This document shows, in pieces, positions 30,175-40,806 of a DNA stretch of 64,000 nucleotides. A program made the translations under genes and the position numbers. The stretch comes from Euwallacea fornicatus (Eukaryota; Arthropoda; Insecta; Coleoptera; Curculionidae), in contig NC_089565.1 of assembly GCF_040115645.1 (NCBI RefSeq), forward strand, positions 124,001-188,000. The letters run 5' to 3'. Under the pieces are notes generated by a model. It was not told where the DNA came from, ran no database searches, and saw only the letters and a list, made by a program, of their open reading frames with translations. Every line of letters begins with the position of its first letter. Positions within the stretch are counted from its first letter, which is position 1.

Positions 30175-31399
30175 TATTCTAGATTTAGTGATATGACCCA
30201 ATGGACAGATTGTCTGTAGCACCGCTTATTACACCTACCTGATTTTTGAATTTTGCAACAATGTTATTTAAAGTATCCATGAATTATACAGGATGATTCA
30301 TTGGAATTGGGACACAACAAAATCCGAGTTAGGGGGCACCAAAATATGGTGATTGGAGACAACATGCGTTACACCAATGTTGTGTGTTTTAGAACTGAAG
30401 CGTGTTAAAGGTTGAAATTATATTTTTAAGTTTCTTAATAACTTTTTGTGTTTTTATAGCATCAACGGCAAAAATTGGTCTAATTCGGGTTTGTAAAATG
30501 CCAAGTAGGAATTTTTCCCTAATTTCAGCTTTATTTTAGCTCATACAGGACGCTAGTTACAATCCACCGCTCGGTATATTTGATCATTTTTTATGAGTGC
30601 GACTAAGGTCAACATTTATTCAGTGTTATGAAACGAAAGAGGGTTAATTTTTACTCAAAAAGGTAATATTTGTTAATTCCGGTACCTCTTTTCATTTACG
30701 AGATTTTTACCCATAAGCTAATTCCTGTTTTACCATTTCAAATTCTTAATTAATTAAAAAAATCAATCTTTCAATCGTTAAAAAAATGAGAAGTCATTAA
30801 CAAATGAAAAATAAGTTTTATAACAAAATTCATTTAAGCAAAAACGCAAATCATATGGCGCATCTCACTAAAGGAAAAGTCATTATGCCTTGGCACCGCT
30901 ACTTTTAAATCACAAATTTTTTCTTAAAATGAATCACTGGCAAGAAAATAGTCTCATTGCTTTAACAAGATAAAGTAACAACAACTAAGTAATGCGCTGC
31001 CATGCGAGCGACCCATGGTCACCATCGTTTTTGAGGATTTGAAATGGTACGACACGAATTGGTTTATGGGTAAAAAACGGACAGAGATATCGAAATTAAA
31101 CGAAAATATCTCTCTTAAATAAAATTAGACACTGTTTTATTATACTTAATAAAATTTGACTTTAATTGCACTCGTAAAAAAATATGACCTAATATACCGA
31201 CGCGGTGGGTTCTAACTAGCACCTTCGAGGATCTACAAAAGATTAGATCAAAATTCTTACTTGTCATCTTAGAAAACTTAAACATAAAAATTTTGGTATT
31301 GATGCTTCGAAAACACAAAAAGTCATCAAAGACTATTAAAACTAAATTTTCACCTTTAACACCTTGTAATTCTGGAACACGCAACATTGGTGTGAAGTA

Positions 31400-32687
31400 T
31401 TAGCCCTACCGGAAAGTTCTCTCTGATAATTTCGTCTCAGGTTTTAACATGTATGCGCATACTCTTTTGAGCCATATATGGCCGTGTTTTTTTATAACTG
31501 CATGTATGTACATGTTTCTTCGAAATTAACTACAGTGAAGATATCTCATATCATTATGAAGTTAGATGCGATCGTGAAACATGGGTACTAATAAAGTTCA
31601 TTTGAGGCGCTGTATGTTGTGTGAGTTCTAACAGGGTAGAGATGCTACCGAAACATGTTGAAATTTAGTGAAAGTTTTTGAAGAAGATGCTGGTTCAGAA
31701 AGAACATATAGGAGATGGTTCGAAGAATTTGAAGCAGGTGATTTCGATTTTAGTGATAAGGCACACTCTAGGTGGCCATCTCTGATTGATGACGATATTG
31801 TAAAAACAGGATACGCCAAGATCTTTTTCTAACAACATCGGAGACCGCGGAGAAACTTAACTCAGCTCAACAAACCATTTCGGACCATATTCGGAAGCTA
31901 GAATTGATCTATAAATATTCCAGATGAATTCCTCATGAGTTAAGTGACAAAAATTTGCATGCTCACATCGTCATATGCACATCTCTGCTTGCTCGGAACA
32001 AAAGTGCACCTTTCTTGGACCGTATGATAACTGGTGATGAAAAGTGGATTATGTATAAAAACATTGTAAGGAAAAGAGCGTACCTTAATCCCGGACAACT
32101 TACCCCCTCCACTCCTAAACTTGGATTGAACCTTGAAAAGAGAAAGCTGTGTACACGGTGGGACATCCACGGACCAATCCATTACAAGCTTTTAAAACCC
32201 AACGAAAAGCTCAATTCAGAGAAATACTGTTGGCAAATGGATGAGTTAAAGAAAGCACCCCAAGAAACTATGGATGATGGAGATGTTTAACAGGAAGCAA
32301 GTCATATTGCATCACGAGAATATCAAACCACGTACAGCTTTAGCGACTCACCAGAAAATCGCGGAGCTAGGCTGGGAAATTCTCTCGTATCCACCATACT
32401 CCCCAGACCTTGCACCCTCTGATTTTCACTTGTTCCTCTCTTCGCAAATTTTTTTGGCGGGAAAATAGTTCAAAAATAAAAAAGATGTCAAAACAGCGCT
32501 TTTTGAGTTTTTTGTCTTCAAAGACGAGGCTTTTTTCAAAAATGGGGTTTACAAATTGCCATCCCTCTGGCAAGAACTCATAAACAATAATGGAAATTAT
32601 ATCGTCTAATAAATATTGTTGGATGCATCACAAATTGCATAATTTTCTTTTTCTTCATAATCGGACAGAACTTTCCGGTAGACTTAA
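31400..32687 (+). mobile_element. Mar-3: mariner element inside FB-2
   Basis: 1288 bp. Left TIR TTAGCCCTACCGGAAAGTTC; right TIR inverse of TTAAGTCTACCGGAAAGTTC; TA at 31398-31399 and 32688-32689. Confidence 0.9.
31600..32609 (+). pseudogene. Mar-3 mariner transposase, decayed
   Basis: Readable pieces: ERTYRRWFEEFEAGDFDFSD (HTH linker signature), first Asp MITGDEKWIMYKNIVRKRAY, second site LHHENIKPRTALA where HHDNARPH is expected (Asp to Glu), third Asp YSPDLAPSDFHLF, C-terminus ELINNNGNYIV with TAA at 32607-32609. Stops and frame changes near 31650, 31800-31930, 32270 and 32467. Dead, older than Mar-2. Confidence 0.85.
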
Positions 32688-32765
32688 TATATTCGGTTCA
32701 ATTGTGATACTTTGGTGTCCTCTACCTTGGGTTTTGCCATATCCCATTCCCAATAAATTACCCTA

Positions 32766-33139
32766 TATATGAATCAAGTTTAAAAAAATGAATGTAATGT
32801 GGTATTTTTTCACATTTTTCTTTTTACACATCTCTGCTATCGGAATAACAGCCTCTGTAGGTACCTGTATGATTACTGGGCACCTATGTCAACCAACAGA
32901 CCAATAGGCGTGTTCCGACTTATATACAAATTAATCGTATAATGTTATCAGACGATGACTTACAAGGCGATTTTACTCGCAATAAGTGAAAAACAAAGGA
33001 ACATGAAATTAAAAAAAAAACACGAGAATGCGAAAAAAATATATAGTAGTGATTGAAAAATCACATAAAAATCTGGCATTCAATATAATGTGAAAATAAA
33101 CGTAGGGCTTAGTGTTTAATTTTTTTTTAATTTCGTATA
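32766..33139. other. Sequence without recognised feature
   Basis: AT-rich, no ORF or repeat end recognised. It lies between FB-2 and LT-5. Confidence 0.5.
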
Positions 33140-33551
33140 CAGGGTGTCCAACGAATATAGGCCACAATCCGTATCTTGGAAACAATGACTAGGAAATTAT
33201 TGAAAATTGGGCATTATACTAAAGTGGAGGTGATCTATTGATTAAAATTATTTTCATGAAAATACCACTTCCGCTCATACCAGAAATGAATATCAAGTCG
33301 CTCATTTTAAATGAAACACCCTATATATTATAAAAAATTTTGATTCTATGGAACATTATGAATATTTTTTGTGTATAGTGTTCTATATCTATATCTGAAA
33401 CTAACCGTTTTCATGTTATTAAAAAAAAACACTTTTCAATGTTCGGTACTTAACAATTTATTTTAAATAACGTCCAGAGTTACTAGGTGGCGCAACAATC
33501 GTCAACAATAGCCTTTTTTCTTCTGTAAGATGTTTTGACAGATCTGCGCAT

Positions 33552-33719
33552 TTAAAAATGATCTATTATACGTTTGAGGAGTTTTCGTGATGGCTTCGGT
33601 TTTTCTGGATATTCAATACCAAATGTATGACATGTTCTGGTTAATACTTTGTTACATTCACCATAAATAATAAATCTATTGAGATAATCTTCGTTTGAAT
33701 AATTTACGAGAACCGCCAT
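33552..33719 (-). pseudogene. LT-5 N-terminal DNA-binding fragment
   Basis: 55 codons from ATG 33719-33717 (MAVLVNYSNEDYLNRFIIYG) to TAA 33554-33552. The sequence ECNKVLTRTCHTFGIEYPEK is the first HTH of the long-TIR transposases (GxxxGNxxxAxRxYxxRFPxR pattern). The rest of the transposase is absent, and the stop follows RIIDHF. It could be a leftover of an internal deletion or a small DNA-binding product. Confidence 0.6.
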
Positions 33720-33905
33720 ACTTAAATTCTGGCGAGCAGCGCCACCTAGTAACTCTAGACTTTATTTAAAATAAATTGTTAAGTACTGAATAATGAAAAG
33801 TTTTTGTTTTTTTAAATAAAATGAAAACGGTTAGATTTAGATATAGAACACTATACACGAAAAATATTCATAATGTTCCACAGAATCTAAATTTGCTATA
33901 ATATA

Positions 33906-34983
33906 CAGGGTGATTCTAGATAAATGGGACAAGCAAATATCTTGAAATCGGGAAGAACTACAAAAAAAATATTCAAAGTCTTCTTTATTTTCGGGACTTC
34001 AACTTTTTATAATGTCAATTTTTTTCAAGGTCACCTTCACCTGCCTTTTGGCGACAACTTCATTTTTTCAAATGTAACATCCAATTTTTTTGGAGATTCG
34101 AATTCTTTGTTGGCAGTAAAAATGTTTTTACTTGAAACATTTTTTGCTAAAAGTAATAAAATTCATAATAATACCAAACTCTTATCCCGCGAACGCTAGA
34201 AGTCCAATTTTATAAAATTTTTGTTAAAACAGTTAAATTAACAGTTAAAAACAGTTAATTTAGAGCAAAGGTTGACAATGTGGTTTTAACATAATGGTTG
34301 CCCCGCACATTATGCTAGGAATGTCAGAGAAGTTTTAAATAAACATTTCCCTCAAAGATGGATTGGGAGTGGTAGTGAAGTTAACTGACCAGCCCGATCA
34401 CCGGATTTGACTTTTCCAGATTTTTTTTTGTGGGATCATTTAAAACAAGTAGTTTATAGTCGAGTACCAAATACTTCCGAAGACATGAAAATTCGGATCA
34501 AAAACGCTTGTCGAAACATTACAACTGAAATGCTGGAAAATACCAATCATTTCAAAACAGAATTGTTAAGTGCCTTGAACAGCAGGGGAACCATTTCGAA
34601 CATCTGTTGGACTGATTTTTGTTATAATAAATTAAAATTTACTACAAAATTAATAAAAGTGTTAAAACAAATTAATAAAGTTTAATGAAATGTTTTTAAT
34701 TTTGTGTCTCTTATTATTATGAATTTCGTTACTTTTAGCAAAAAATATTTCAAGTAAAAACATTTTTACTGCCAACAAAGAATTCAAATGTTTAAAAAAA
34801 AATTGGGTGTTACATTTGAAGAAATGAAGTTGACCCCAAAAGACAGATGAAGGTGACCTTGAAAAAAATATTGTCATTACAAAAAGTTGAGGCCCTGAAA
34901 ATAAAGAAGACTTTGAACATTTTTTTTGTAGATCTTCCCAATTTCAAGATATTTGCTTGTCCCACTTATCTAGAATCACCCTG
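33906..34983 (+). mobile_element. LT-6: internally deleted long-TIR element inside LT-5
   Basis: 1078 bp. Ends CAGGGTGATTCTAGATAAAT / inverse of CAGGGTGATTCTAGATAAGT, TIRs about 285 bp (33906-34185, 34700-34983), beside TA. The core keeps only the C-terminal part of a transposase. Confidence 0.85.
34262..34620 (+). pseudogene. LT-6 transposase, C-terminal remnant (DD41D spacing)
   Basis: Reads HNGCPAHYARNVREVLNKHF (Asn at the second catalytic position), PQRWIGSG, PARSPDLTFPDFFLWDHLK (third Asp, 41 residues on), KQVVYSRVPNTSEDMKIRI, ending near NSRGTISNIC. A TAA precedes HNG and a TGA replaces Trp before PARSPD. No HTH or first Asp. Dead. Confidence 0.75.
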
Positions 34984-35168
34984 TATAGGGTGTTCCATTT
35001 TAAATAAACGAGTTGACATTTATTTCCGGTATAACCGGAAGTGGTATTGTCATGAAAATGTTTTTAATCAATAGATCCCCTCCATTTTAGTATGATGCCC
35101 AAGTTTCAACTTCTATTAGTCATCGTTTCCAAGATACGGACAGTGGTCAATATTCGTTGGACACCCTG

Positions 35169-35727
35169 TATGTAAAGGTGTTTCCACACAGAGAGCAAGG
35201 CGTCTTAAAATATCTCGATAATCTTTACAAGCATGTATTCACATTTTGTAAAAATATTTCAGTCCGATCATTACGTGCAAATGTTGTTGTACATACAAAC
35301 GTACAACAAAAATTGTATTCCACTGGCGTGGTTCTAATACGTTATTATTACAAAGTCAAGGATTTGTTATAGTATACTAATAAACATACAATAGCCCTCC
35401 TTAGAGTTGTGGTTTTCAGTTTTGTCAAGTTGCTCAAATTGCAGCTATTTTTGCTTATAATCTCTGGTGCGCTTACAGCCTCATTGGGGTGATCAATTTT
35501 AAGTTTTTTTAATGAGTTTATGATTCAATTAACCTGTTTCCGTGGTAAGTGGGAAATTCGGAATGCACATACTCTGCCACCGGTGACGTAAGACTATTTA
35601 ACCACTATTGGCATCATCGCAGCTCGCAGCAAAATGCTTTAAAGAAAAAATTCATTCTGTCGAGTTGGAGACTTTTTTTGATTAAAATGAAAAGTCACTC
35701 AGCTCAAAACCGTGTGGATATCTTATA
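35169..35727. other. Sequence without recognised feature
   Basis: About 560 bases between LT-5 and LT-7. No ORF with family features and no repeat ends were recognised. One open frame of 71 codons at 35157-35372 starts in the LT-5 right tip and looks incidental. Confidence 0.5.
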
Positions 35728-36453
35728 CAGGGTGTTTCAGAAACATGTTGCCAAACTTTAGGAGGTTATAAAGGGCGATAAGTTAAGTCATTTTGCCTTA
35801 TAAATATATATCTGGAAACGAGTCGTTAAGGCACTAGAAAAAAAAATGTTAAAAACTTTAAAGGATGCATATGTTTTTGTATTTACGACTTTTTGCATTT
35901 TTGTCTTCTATGGTAATTATTAGAACACAAAAACAATAAATTATTACGAGAATTGTTCAAAATTGCGCCCTCCAACTTGCTGACATGCGGTCGTATGCCG
36001 AACTACTCGAAAAAGAACATGTGGATCTTTTAGAATAAAGTGACTTGCAGCCATCACTTTTTCAACCAACTCTCCTTCTATTGTTACAAGTGTTTTATGA
36101 ACTAGTAATTTGAGGTATCTCTAAAAAAAAATCGAGAGGTATTAGATCTGGACTCCGGGCCGGCCAGTTAACAGATCGTCCCCGTGCAATCTAATTCTCA
36201 GAAAATTGTAAGTTTAAGTGATCCCACATGTCGATTTTGGTCGCTCTAAATATGACTATTACGGCTATTAAAGTAACCTTCTATAAACAAATCAATGAAA
36301 TGGAAACCATGAGCATCGTTTAACATTTAAATTTTTTTTTTGTTTTCTGCCTCTACTACTCATTTCCGGATATATGTTTATAAGGCAAAATGACTTAACT
36401 TACCACCCTGTATAACCTCCTAAAGTTTGGAAACATGTTCCTGGAACACCCTG
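35728..36453 (-). mobile_element. LT-7: short internally deleted long-TIR element
   Basis: 726 bp. Ends CAGGGTGTTTCAGAAACATG and the inverse of CAGGGTGTTCCAGGAACATG beside TA; TIR about 85-95 bp (GTCATTTTGCCTTATAAA is shared). On the minus strand the core reads GRSVNWPARSPDLIPLDFFL (third catalytic Asp) and, after breaks, ACQQVGGRNFEQF, the usual C-terminus. Only the C-terminal third of the transposase is left. Confidence 0.8.
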
Positions 36454-36581
36454 TATACAGTATCTGACAATCTTGTTCGTACACATGGATTTGTTAAAGA
36501 AAATACTCGATTTCACTGTCAAAAAATTATTTATTTTACTGTTTTTTTATTATTATTAACAACAAATGTATTTTGAATATA

Positions 36582-38141
36582 CAGGGTGTTAAAAAAAGAT
36601 TGTAAAATATATAAACAGGTAATAGTATGGACCAAAATAAGCAAAAAAGTCTTAGCAAACATGGATGGGCTAAGTAACGGTTTCGGAGATATGAAAGGTT
36701 ATTCTTTTTTGAAAAACTTAGTTATTTATAAACAAACAAGAATTATTCTTTTTTTTACTCATTTTTTTAATATTTCAAAAACTTGCATTTTCTTATCATG
36801 GTATAAACATAAAGTATTTGATAGTTGTCTGTGTCCAAGTTTTCGTTTGCTCTGGCTGTTTACTCTAACGCAGAATTAGCCGACACGCATTTCATGTTTG
36901 GTCGTGCTAAGGGCGTTGCCACCAAAGCGCGACGTCTTTATGCTGAAGCTCATCCAAATCGCCAGATTCCTTGATATTGTATCTTTGGAACAATTCATCA
37001 AAGATTGCGTGATATCGGTTCATTGAACAAACACTGCTATTTATCCAGAAGATCAAGGTCAGTATCTACTTCTAGACTAGAAGAAGAAATTTTGGCACGG
37101 ATAGAGCATAATCCAGGGACGAGCGTGCGAAGAATATCAGCTGCGGTAGGAATCAGTGTTCCTCTTGTTTGGAAAACCCTCCACGAGAAGCTGCTTTATC
37201 CATACCATGTACAACGAGTACAGGCCTTAAATCCACTTGATCATTAAGCATGTTTGGTTTTTTGCCGCTGGTTTCTACGCAGTGATGCTGATAATCCCCA
37301 TTTTCTCGCTAACATTATTTTTACTGATGAGGCCGAATTCACACGAAATAGGGTTGTTAATTTTTACAATACACATATTTGGGCCGACAAAAATCCCCAT
37401 ACTCTAATGGAATGTGGACATCAGACCCGTTTTTCATTGAATATTTGGATGGGCACTGTAGGAGACAGGTTTCTAGGTCCTGTTTTACCAAACCGATTAA
37501 CGGACGCTGCTTACTTAAACTTTATGCAAAACACAATGGGTGATCTCTTTGACGACATTCCTTTAGACCAAAGACAACAAATGTGGTTTCAGCATGATGG
37601 TTCTCCAGCTCATTTTTCGTTTGCCGTTAGAGAGCATTTAGACCAAACTTTTCCACGTAGATAGGTAGGAAGGGGCGGACCTGTATTATGTCCTGCAAGA
37701 TCGCCTGATTGCAACCTTCTAGATTTTTTTTTTTTTTTGGGATATTTTAAAACATTGGTCTATGGTACTCCTATAAATAGCCTCGAGGAGCTGCAGCTAC
37801 GGATTAATAAAAAATGCCAACAAATCCGACCCATCGAAGGGGTTTTAGAAAGGATTCAAATATCCTTCAGACAAAGATGTCGAGCTTGCTTGGGAGTGGC
37901 AGGAGGGCACTTTGAACACCTTATGTAACTGCATTTTTTTGTTTTTATTAGAGGCTTTTTTTGTTATTTGTAGATAATAAATAAATAATAAGTAATTAGA
38001 AATAAGTCTTTCAAAAAAGATATCCTTCCATATCTCTGAAACTGTTACTTTTCTGACCCATGTTTACTAAGACTTTTTTGGTTATTTTGGTCCATACTAT
38101 TACCTCTTTAAATTTTTTACAATTTTTTTTTAATACTCTGT
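36582..38141 (+). mobile_element. LT-8: DD41D element in the left arm of Tc1-I
   Basis: Left end CAGGGTGTTAAAAAAAGATT; right end inverse of CAGAGTATTAAAAAAAAATT. TIR about 130 bp (AATAGTATGGACCAAAATAA, AAAAAAGTCTTAG are shared). The left side has TA; the right flank reads TTTGTA, so the junction has mutated. Confidence 0.83.
36852..37927 (+). pseudogene. LT-8 transposase (DD41D), broken
   Basis: HTH AVYSNAELADTHFMFGRAKG with the initiating ATG apparently changed to CTG (36852-36854). LYAEAHPNRQIP then TGA; second HTH TSVRRISAAVGISVPLVWKT; first Asp IFTDEAEFTRN; second FQHDGSPAHFSF; third CPARSPDCNLLDFFFFLGYF. Where other members encode DFFLWG, a 15-T run encodes DFFFFLG, so the Trp is lost. 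Other lesions: TAA/TGA near 36974, 37245 and TAG at 37662. C-terminus GVAGGHFEHLM with TAA at 37925-37927. Confidence 0.83.
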
Positions 38142-38448
38142 TTGTATTTACGTACGAAGCTTTCAAAGAATAAATAACAAAACTAATCAAAAAGTTTAAC
38201 GAAAATACCTCATTTTCATACAACATTTCTGTTCATACACTTAAATTTATATATAAAACTAAACAATATTTTCAATTAAACAGTAACTGATAAAAACTTT
38301 GTCGCGTAGACCTTTGTTGTAATTACCGCTTGACATCTTCTATTCATAGAATACACTAATTTTTTACATTTTTCAGGACTGATTTTTTTTTCTTCTGTTA
38401 TAATGTTTTAAATTTTGTTTTTAACGAAATTTTATGTTTTCTTATATA

Positions 38449-40074
38449 CAGTTGTGGTCAAAATAATAAGAGTGGTAGTGTTGAATTTCAATATATTATC
38501 GCCAAATATTTAATTAATAAATTACATACTTTGTAATGTATCACCAATATAGAGTAACGTGTACTCATGAAAAAAAATGTATAAAAAATAAAAATTATTC
38601 AAAACCACAAACTTTACAATATTTATCAAAAAAAATATTAAATTTTTCTTGGCCAATAAAATTAGAGTGTTCTGTTTTTAATTTTTATTTTAGTCGAATG
38701 TTGATTAATTTTTCGTAAATCTTATTTGTTTACAATTCTTCGTTTATCTATTAACCGTTAGTATAGTTTTGAGTATCATCATGGGTCGTGCAAAGCACTG
38801 TAGTACTGAAGAAAGGCGTATAATTTTGCAACTGAGAAGTGAGAACAAAACTTACAAATTCATTGCTGATGTAATTAAGCGATCCGAAAGTGTTATCGCC
38901 AAAGTTTTGAGGGATCAAAAATTAACTGAAATACCAACAGAGACTAGAGGCCGTCCAAGAAAAACCAGCAAATCTATGGATAGAAGAATTGTAAGAAAAG
39001 CAGTAAAGAATCCTTTTTCTATATCTTTTGGCATTAAACGAGATCTGGACCTACCAATCAGTACAAGAACTGTAAGAAGACGCTTACAAGAGATGAATCT
39101 TCATGGGAGAGTGACAAGAAAAGTTCCGCATTTGAGCAAGAAGAACATCAAGCAAAGATTAGAATTTGCTAAATCCAACTTAAATGAGAATTACAATCGT
39201 AACTGGAAAAACATTTTATTTAGTGATGAAACCAAAATAAATTTGTTTGGATCCGATGGAAAACGGTGTGTTAGACAATGTAAAAATGAAGAACTAAATT
39301 CTCGGAACACCTTACCAACTGTGAAACATGGTGGAGGAAACATCAAATTGTGGGGCCGCTTTTCTTATGATGGTGTAGGTCCGCTATATCTGATTAAAGA
39401 AAACATAACTAAAGAAATTTATATGGATATACTGGAAACTGTTATGCTTCCCTACGCCGAAATTAATGTGCCCCTAAATTGGATCTATCAACGCGATAAC
39501 GACCCGAAACATACCGCCAAAGTTGTGAAACAGTGGTTCGTAACAAATAAAATTGAAGTGTTGCCCTGGCCGTCGCAATCACCTGACATGAATCCAATTG
39601 AAAACCTATGGAAGTTTTTAAAAGAACAACTTGCAGATAAAAAAGCTTCGAATAAAAGGCTTTTGTGGGAAGAGGTTCAAAAAATCTGGTACGCCACACC
39701 GGTAGAGCTTTGTCAAAAGCTAATTGATTCTATGCCCAAGCGATGCACCGCCCTAATTAAGCAAAAGGGACACGTTACGAAATACTAAAGTATATTTGTT
39801 TTTTTTTTGTTGAAAGTTCATGTTTACAATTTTTTTTCTCAAAAGAAGTGTATACTCTTATTTTATTGGCCAAGAAAAATTTAATATATTTTTTTAATAA
39901 ATATTGTAAAGTTTGTGGTTTTGAAGAATTTTTATTTTTTATACATTTTTTTTCATGAGTACACGTTACTCTATATTGGTGATACATTACAAAGTATGTA
40001 ATTTATTTATTAAATATTTGGCGATAATATATTGAAATTCAACACTACCACTCTTATTATTTTGACCACAACTG
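38449..40074 (+). mobile_element. Tc1-J: apparently complete Tc1-like element
   Basis: 1626 bp. TIRs of about 220 bp (38449-38670, 39853-40074) start CAGTTGTGGTCAAAATAATA and differ at only a handful of positions over their length; TA flanks both ends. Contains one uninterrupted transposase ORF. Inserted in Tc1-I. Of all elements here it has the best sequence case for recent, possibly current, activity. Confidence 0.93.
38769..39788 (+). CDS. Tc1-J transposase, intact DD34E
   Basis: 339 residues, full length for Tc1. First Met at 38769 (MSIIMGRAKHCSTEERRIIL); the Met at 38781 (MGRAKH) is an equally good start. Two HTH units (KTYKFIADVIKRSESVIAKV; STRTVRRRLQEMNLHGRVTR) flank a GRPRKT AT-hook-like linker. 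Catalytic triad: ILFSDETKINLFGS, YQRDNDPKHTA, SPDMNPIENLWKFL, with 34 residues between the second Asp and the Glu. The C-terminus is KQKGHVTKY and TAA. It should bind the TIRs, cut at TA and reinsert in the nucleus. Activity is inferred from intactness only. Confidence 0.93.
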   Translation: MSIIMGRAKHCSTEERRIILQLRSENKTYKFIADVIKRSESVIAKVLRDQKLTEIPTETRGRPRKTSKSMDRRIVRKAVKNPFSISFGIKRDLDLPISTRTVRRRLQEMNLHGRVTRKVPHLSKKNIKQRLEFAKSNLNENYNRNWKNILFSDETKINLFGSDGKRCVRQCKNEELNSRNTLPTVKHGGGNIKLWGRFSYDGVGPLYLIKENITKEIYMDILETVMLPYAEINVPLNWIYQRDNDPKHTAKVVKQWFVTNKIEVLPWPSQSPDMNPIENLWKFLKEQLADKKASNKRLLWEEVQKIWYATPVELCQKLIDSMPKRCTALIKQKGHVTKY

Positions 40075-40084
40075 TATATATTTT

Positions 40085-40795
40085 TTAATTGCTCACAAAT
40101 GTTCAATCGGGTTTAAGTCTGCTGATTTTGGAGATGTTTTTTGGAACATTTCAAATTAGTCATTCTTTGTTGATTAAAGCCGTGTGCGTAAGATCGTTGC
40201 CCTCTTAAAATCAATAAACATTTGGCATACCTAATTTGTGTACACTTTCATTTACGTTCTTTTTTAGAATATCATTATAATCATGTTTATCCATAATATC
40301 ATCTATAAAATGGATATTTTCAACTCCATTTGAGGACATGCAGCCTCAAATCACTAGGAATCTACCTCTATGTTTTACATTTGGAAGTGTATTAGGAAAA
40401 TTATTATATTCATTCAATTTTTTTCACTCTATGAATGCCATCTGAATTGAAAAGATAAATTTTTGTCTCATCCGACCAAATTGTGGTATCCCAAACCTTT
40501 TGATCTTATTCATGTTTCGTCGGAAATAAAAGTCTCTTACGGCGATTTTCTTTGCTAATATACGGTTTCTGCCATGGGATTCTACCATGATAACCATATT
40601 TCCATAACACACGACAGATCGTTTGATCAGAAATACGTTTTCCCTATTGCATTTTCGATGATTAGTCGAATTTATGGCACGCTTAACTTTGAGTTTTCCT
40701 TCATTTTCTTTACTATCATACGTTCATCTCTATCATTTAACTTCTTTTTTCCGCTCTTCTTGAAAAATTGGAAATAGTGCCTCCGTTTTTAAATT
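40085..40795 (-). pseudogene. Tc1-I transposase remnant
   Basis: On the minus strand: KKLNDRDERMIVKKMKENSK, a YHGRIPWQKPYISKENRRKR stretch, first Asp TIWSDETKIYLFNSDGI, PNVKHRGRFLVIWGCMSSNG (with stops), EGNDLTHTALINKE at the second Asp site, and SKPDLNP-like residues near 40110. Many stops and frameshifts. The 3' coding end lies left of Tc1-J or is lost. Confidence 0.72.
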
Positions 40796-40806
40796 TATTT
40801 ATAATA

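Larger units (their letters stand above)
30289..32765. mobile_element. FB-2: long foldback element hosting Mar-3
   Basis: Left end CAGGATGATTCATTGGAATT; right end inverse of TAGGGTAATTTATTGGGAAT, beside TA. Left arm 30289 to about 30790; right arm about 31010-31399 and, beyond Mar-3, 32688-32765. Arms of 470-500 bp match over their length (for example CACCGC(G)TCGGTATATT, AAAAAC...ACCCATAA.CAATT, ACTTTTTGTGTTTT), with moderate divergence. The loop is about 200 bases. Without Mar-3 the element is about 1.2 kb and shows no recognisable coding sequence. It begins 115 bases after the Rho stop codon, so a Rho transcript may read into it. Confidence 0.75.
33140..35168 (-). mobile_element. LT-5: foldback-type element keeping only the N-terminal HTH; hosts LT-6
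   Basis: Ends CAGGGTGTCCAACGAATATA and the inverse of CAGGGTGTCCAACGAATATT. Arms are about 355 bp: left 33140-33495; right 33737-33905 continuing at 34984-35168 after LT-6, which is inserted at a TA matching the left-arm position exactly. The ~240-base core (33496-33736) holds a short minus-strand ORF. Without LT-6 it is about 950 bp. Confidence 0.8.

Noticed and set aside
33140..33893. Two separate small inverted repeats (33140-33335 and 33340-33893)
   Set aside because: Their right arms become continuous once LT-6 and one TA are removed, so they are one element (LT-5).
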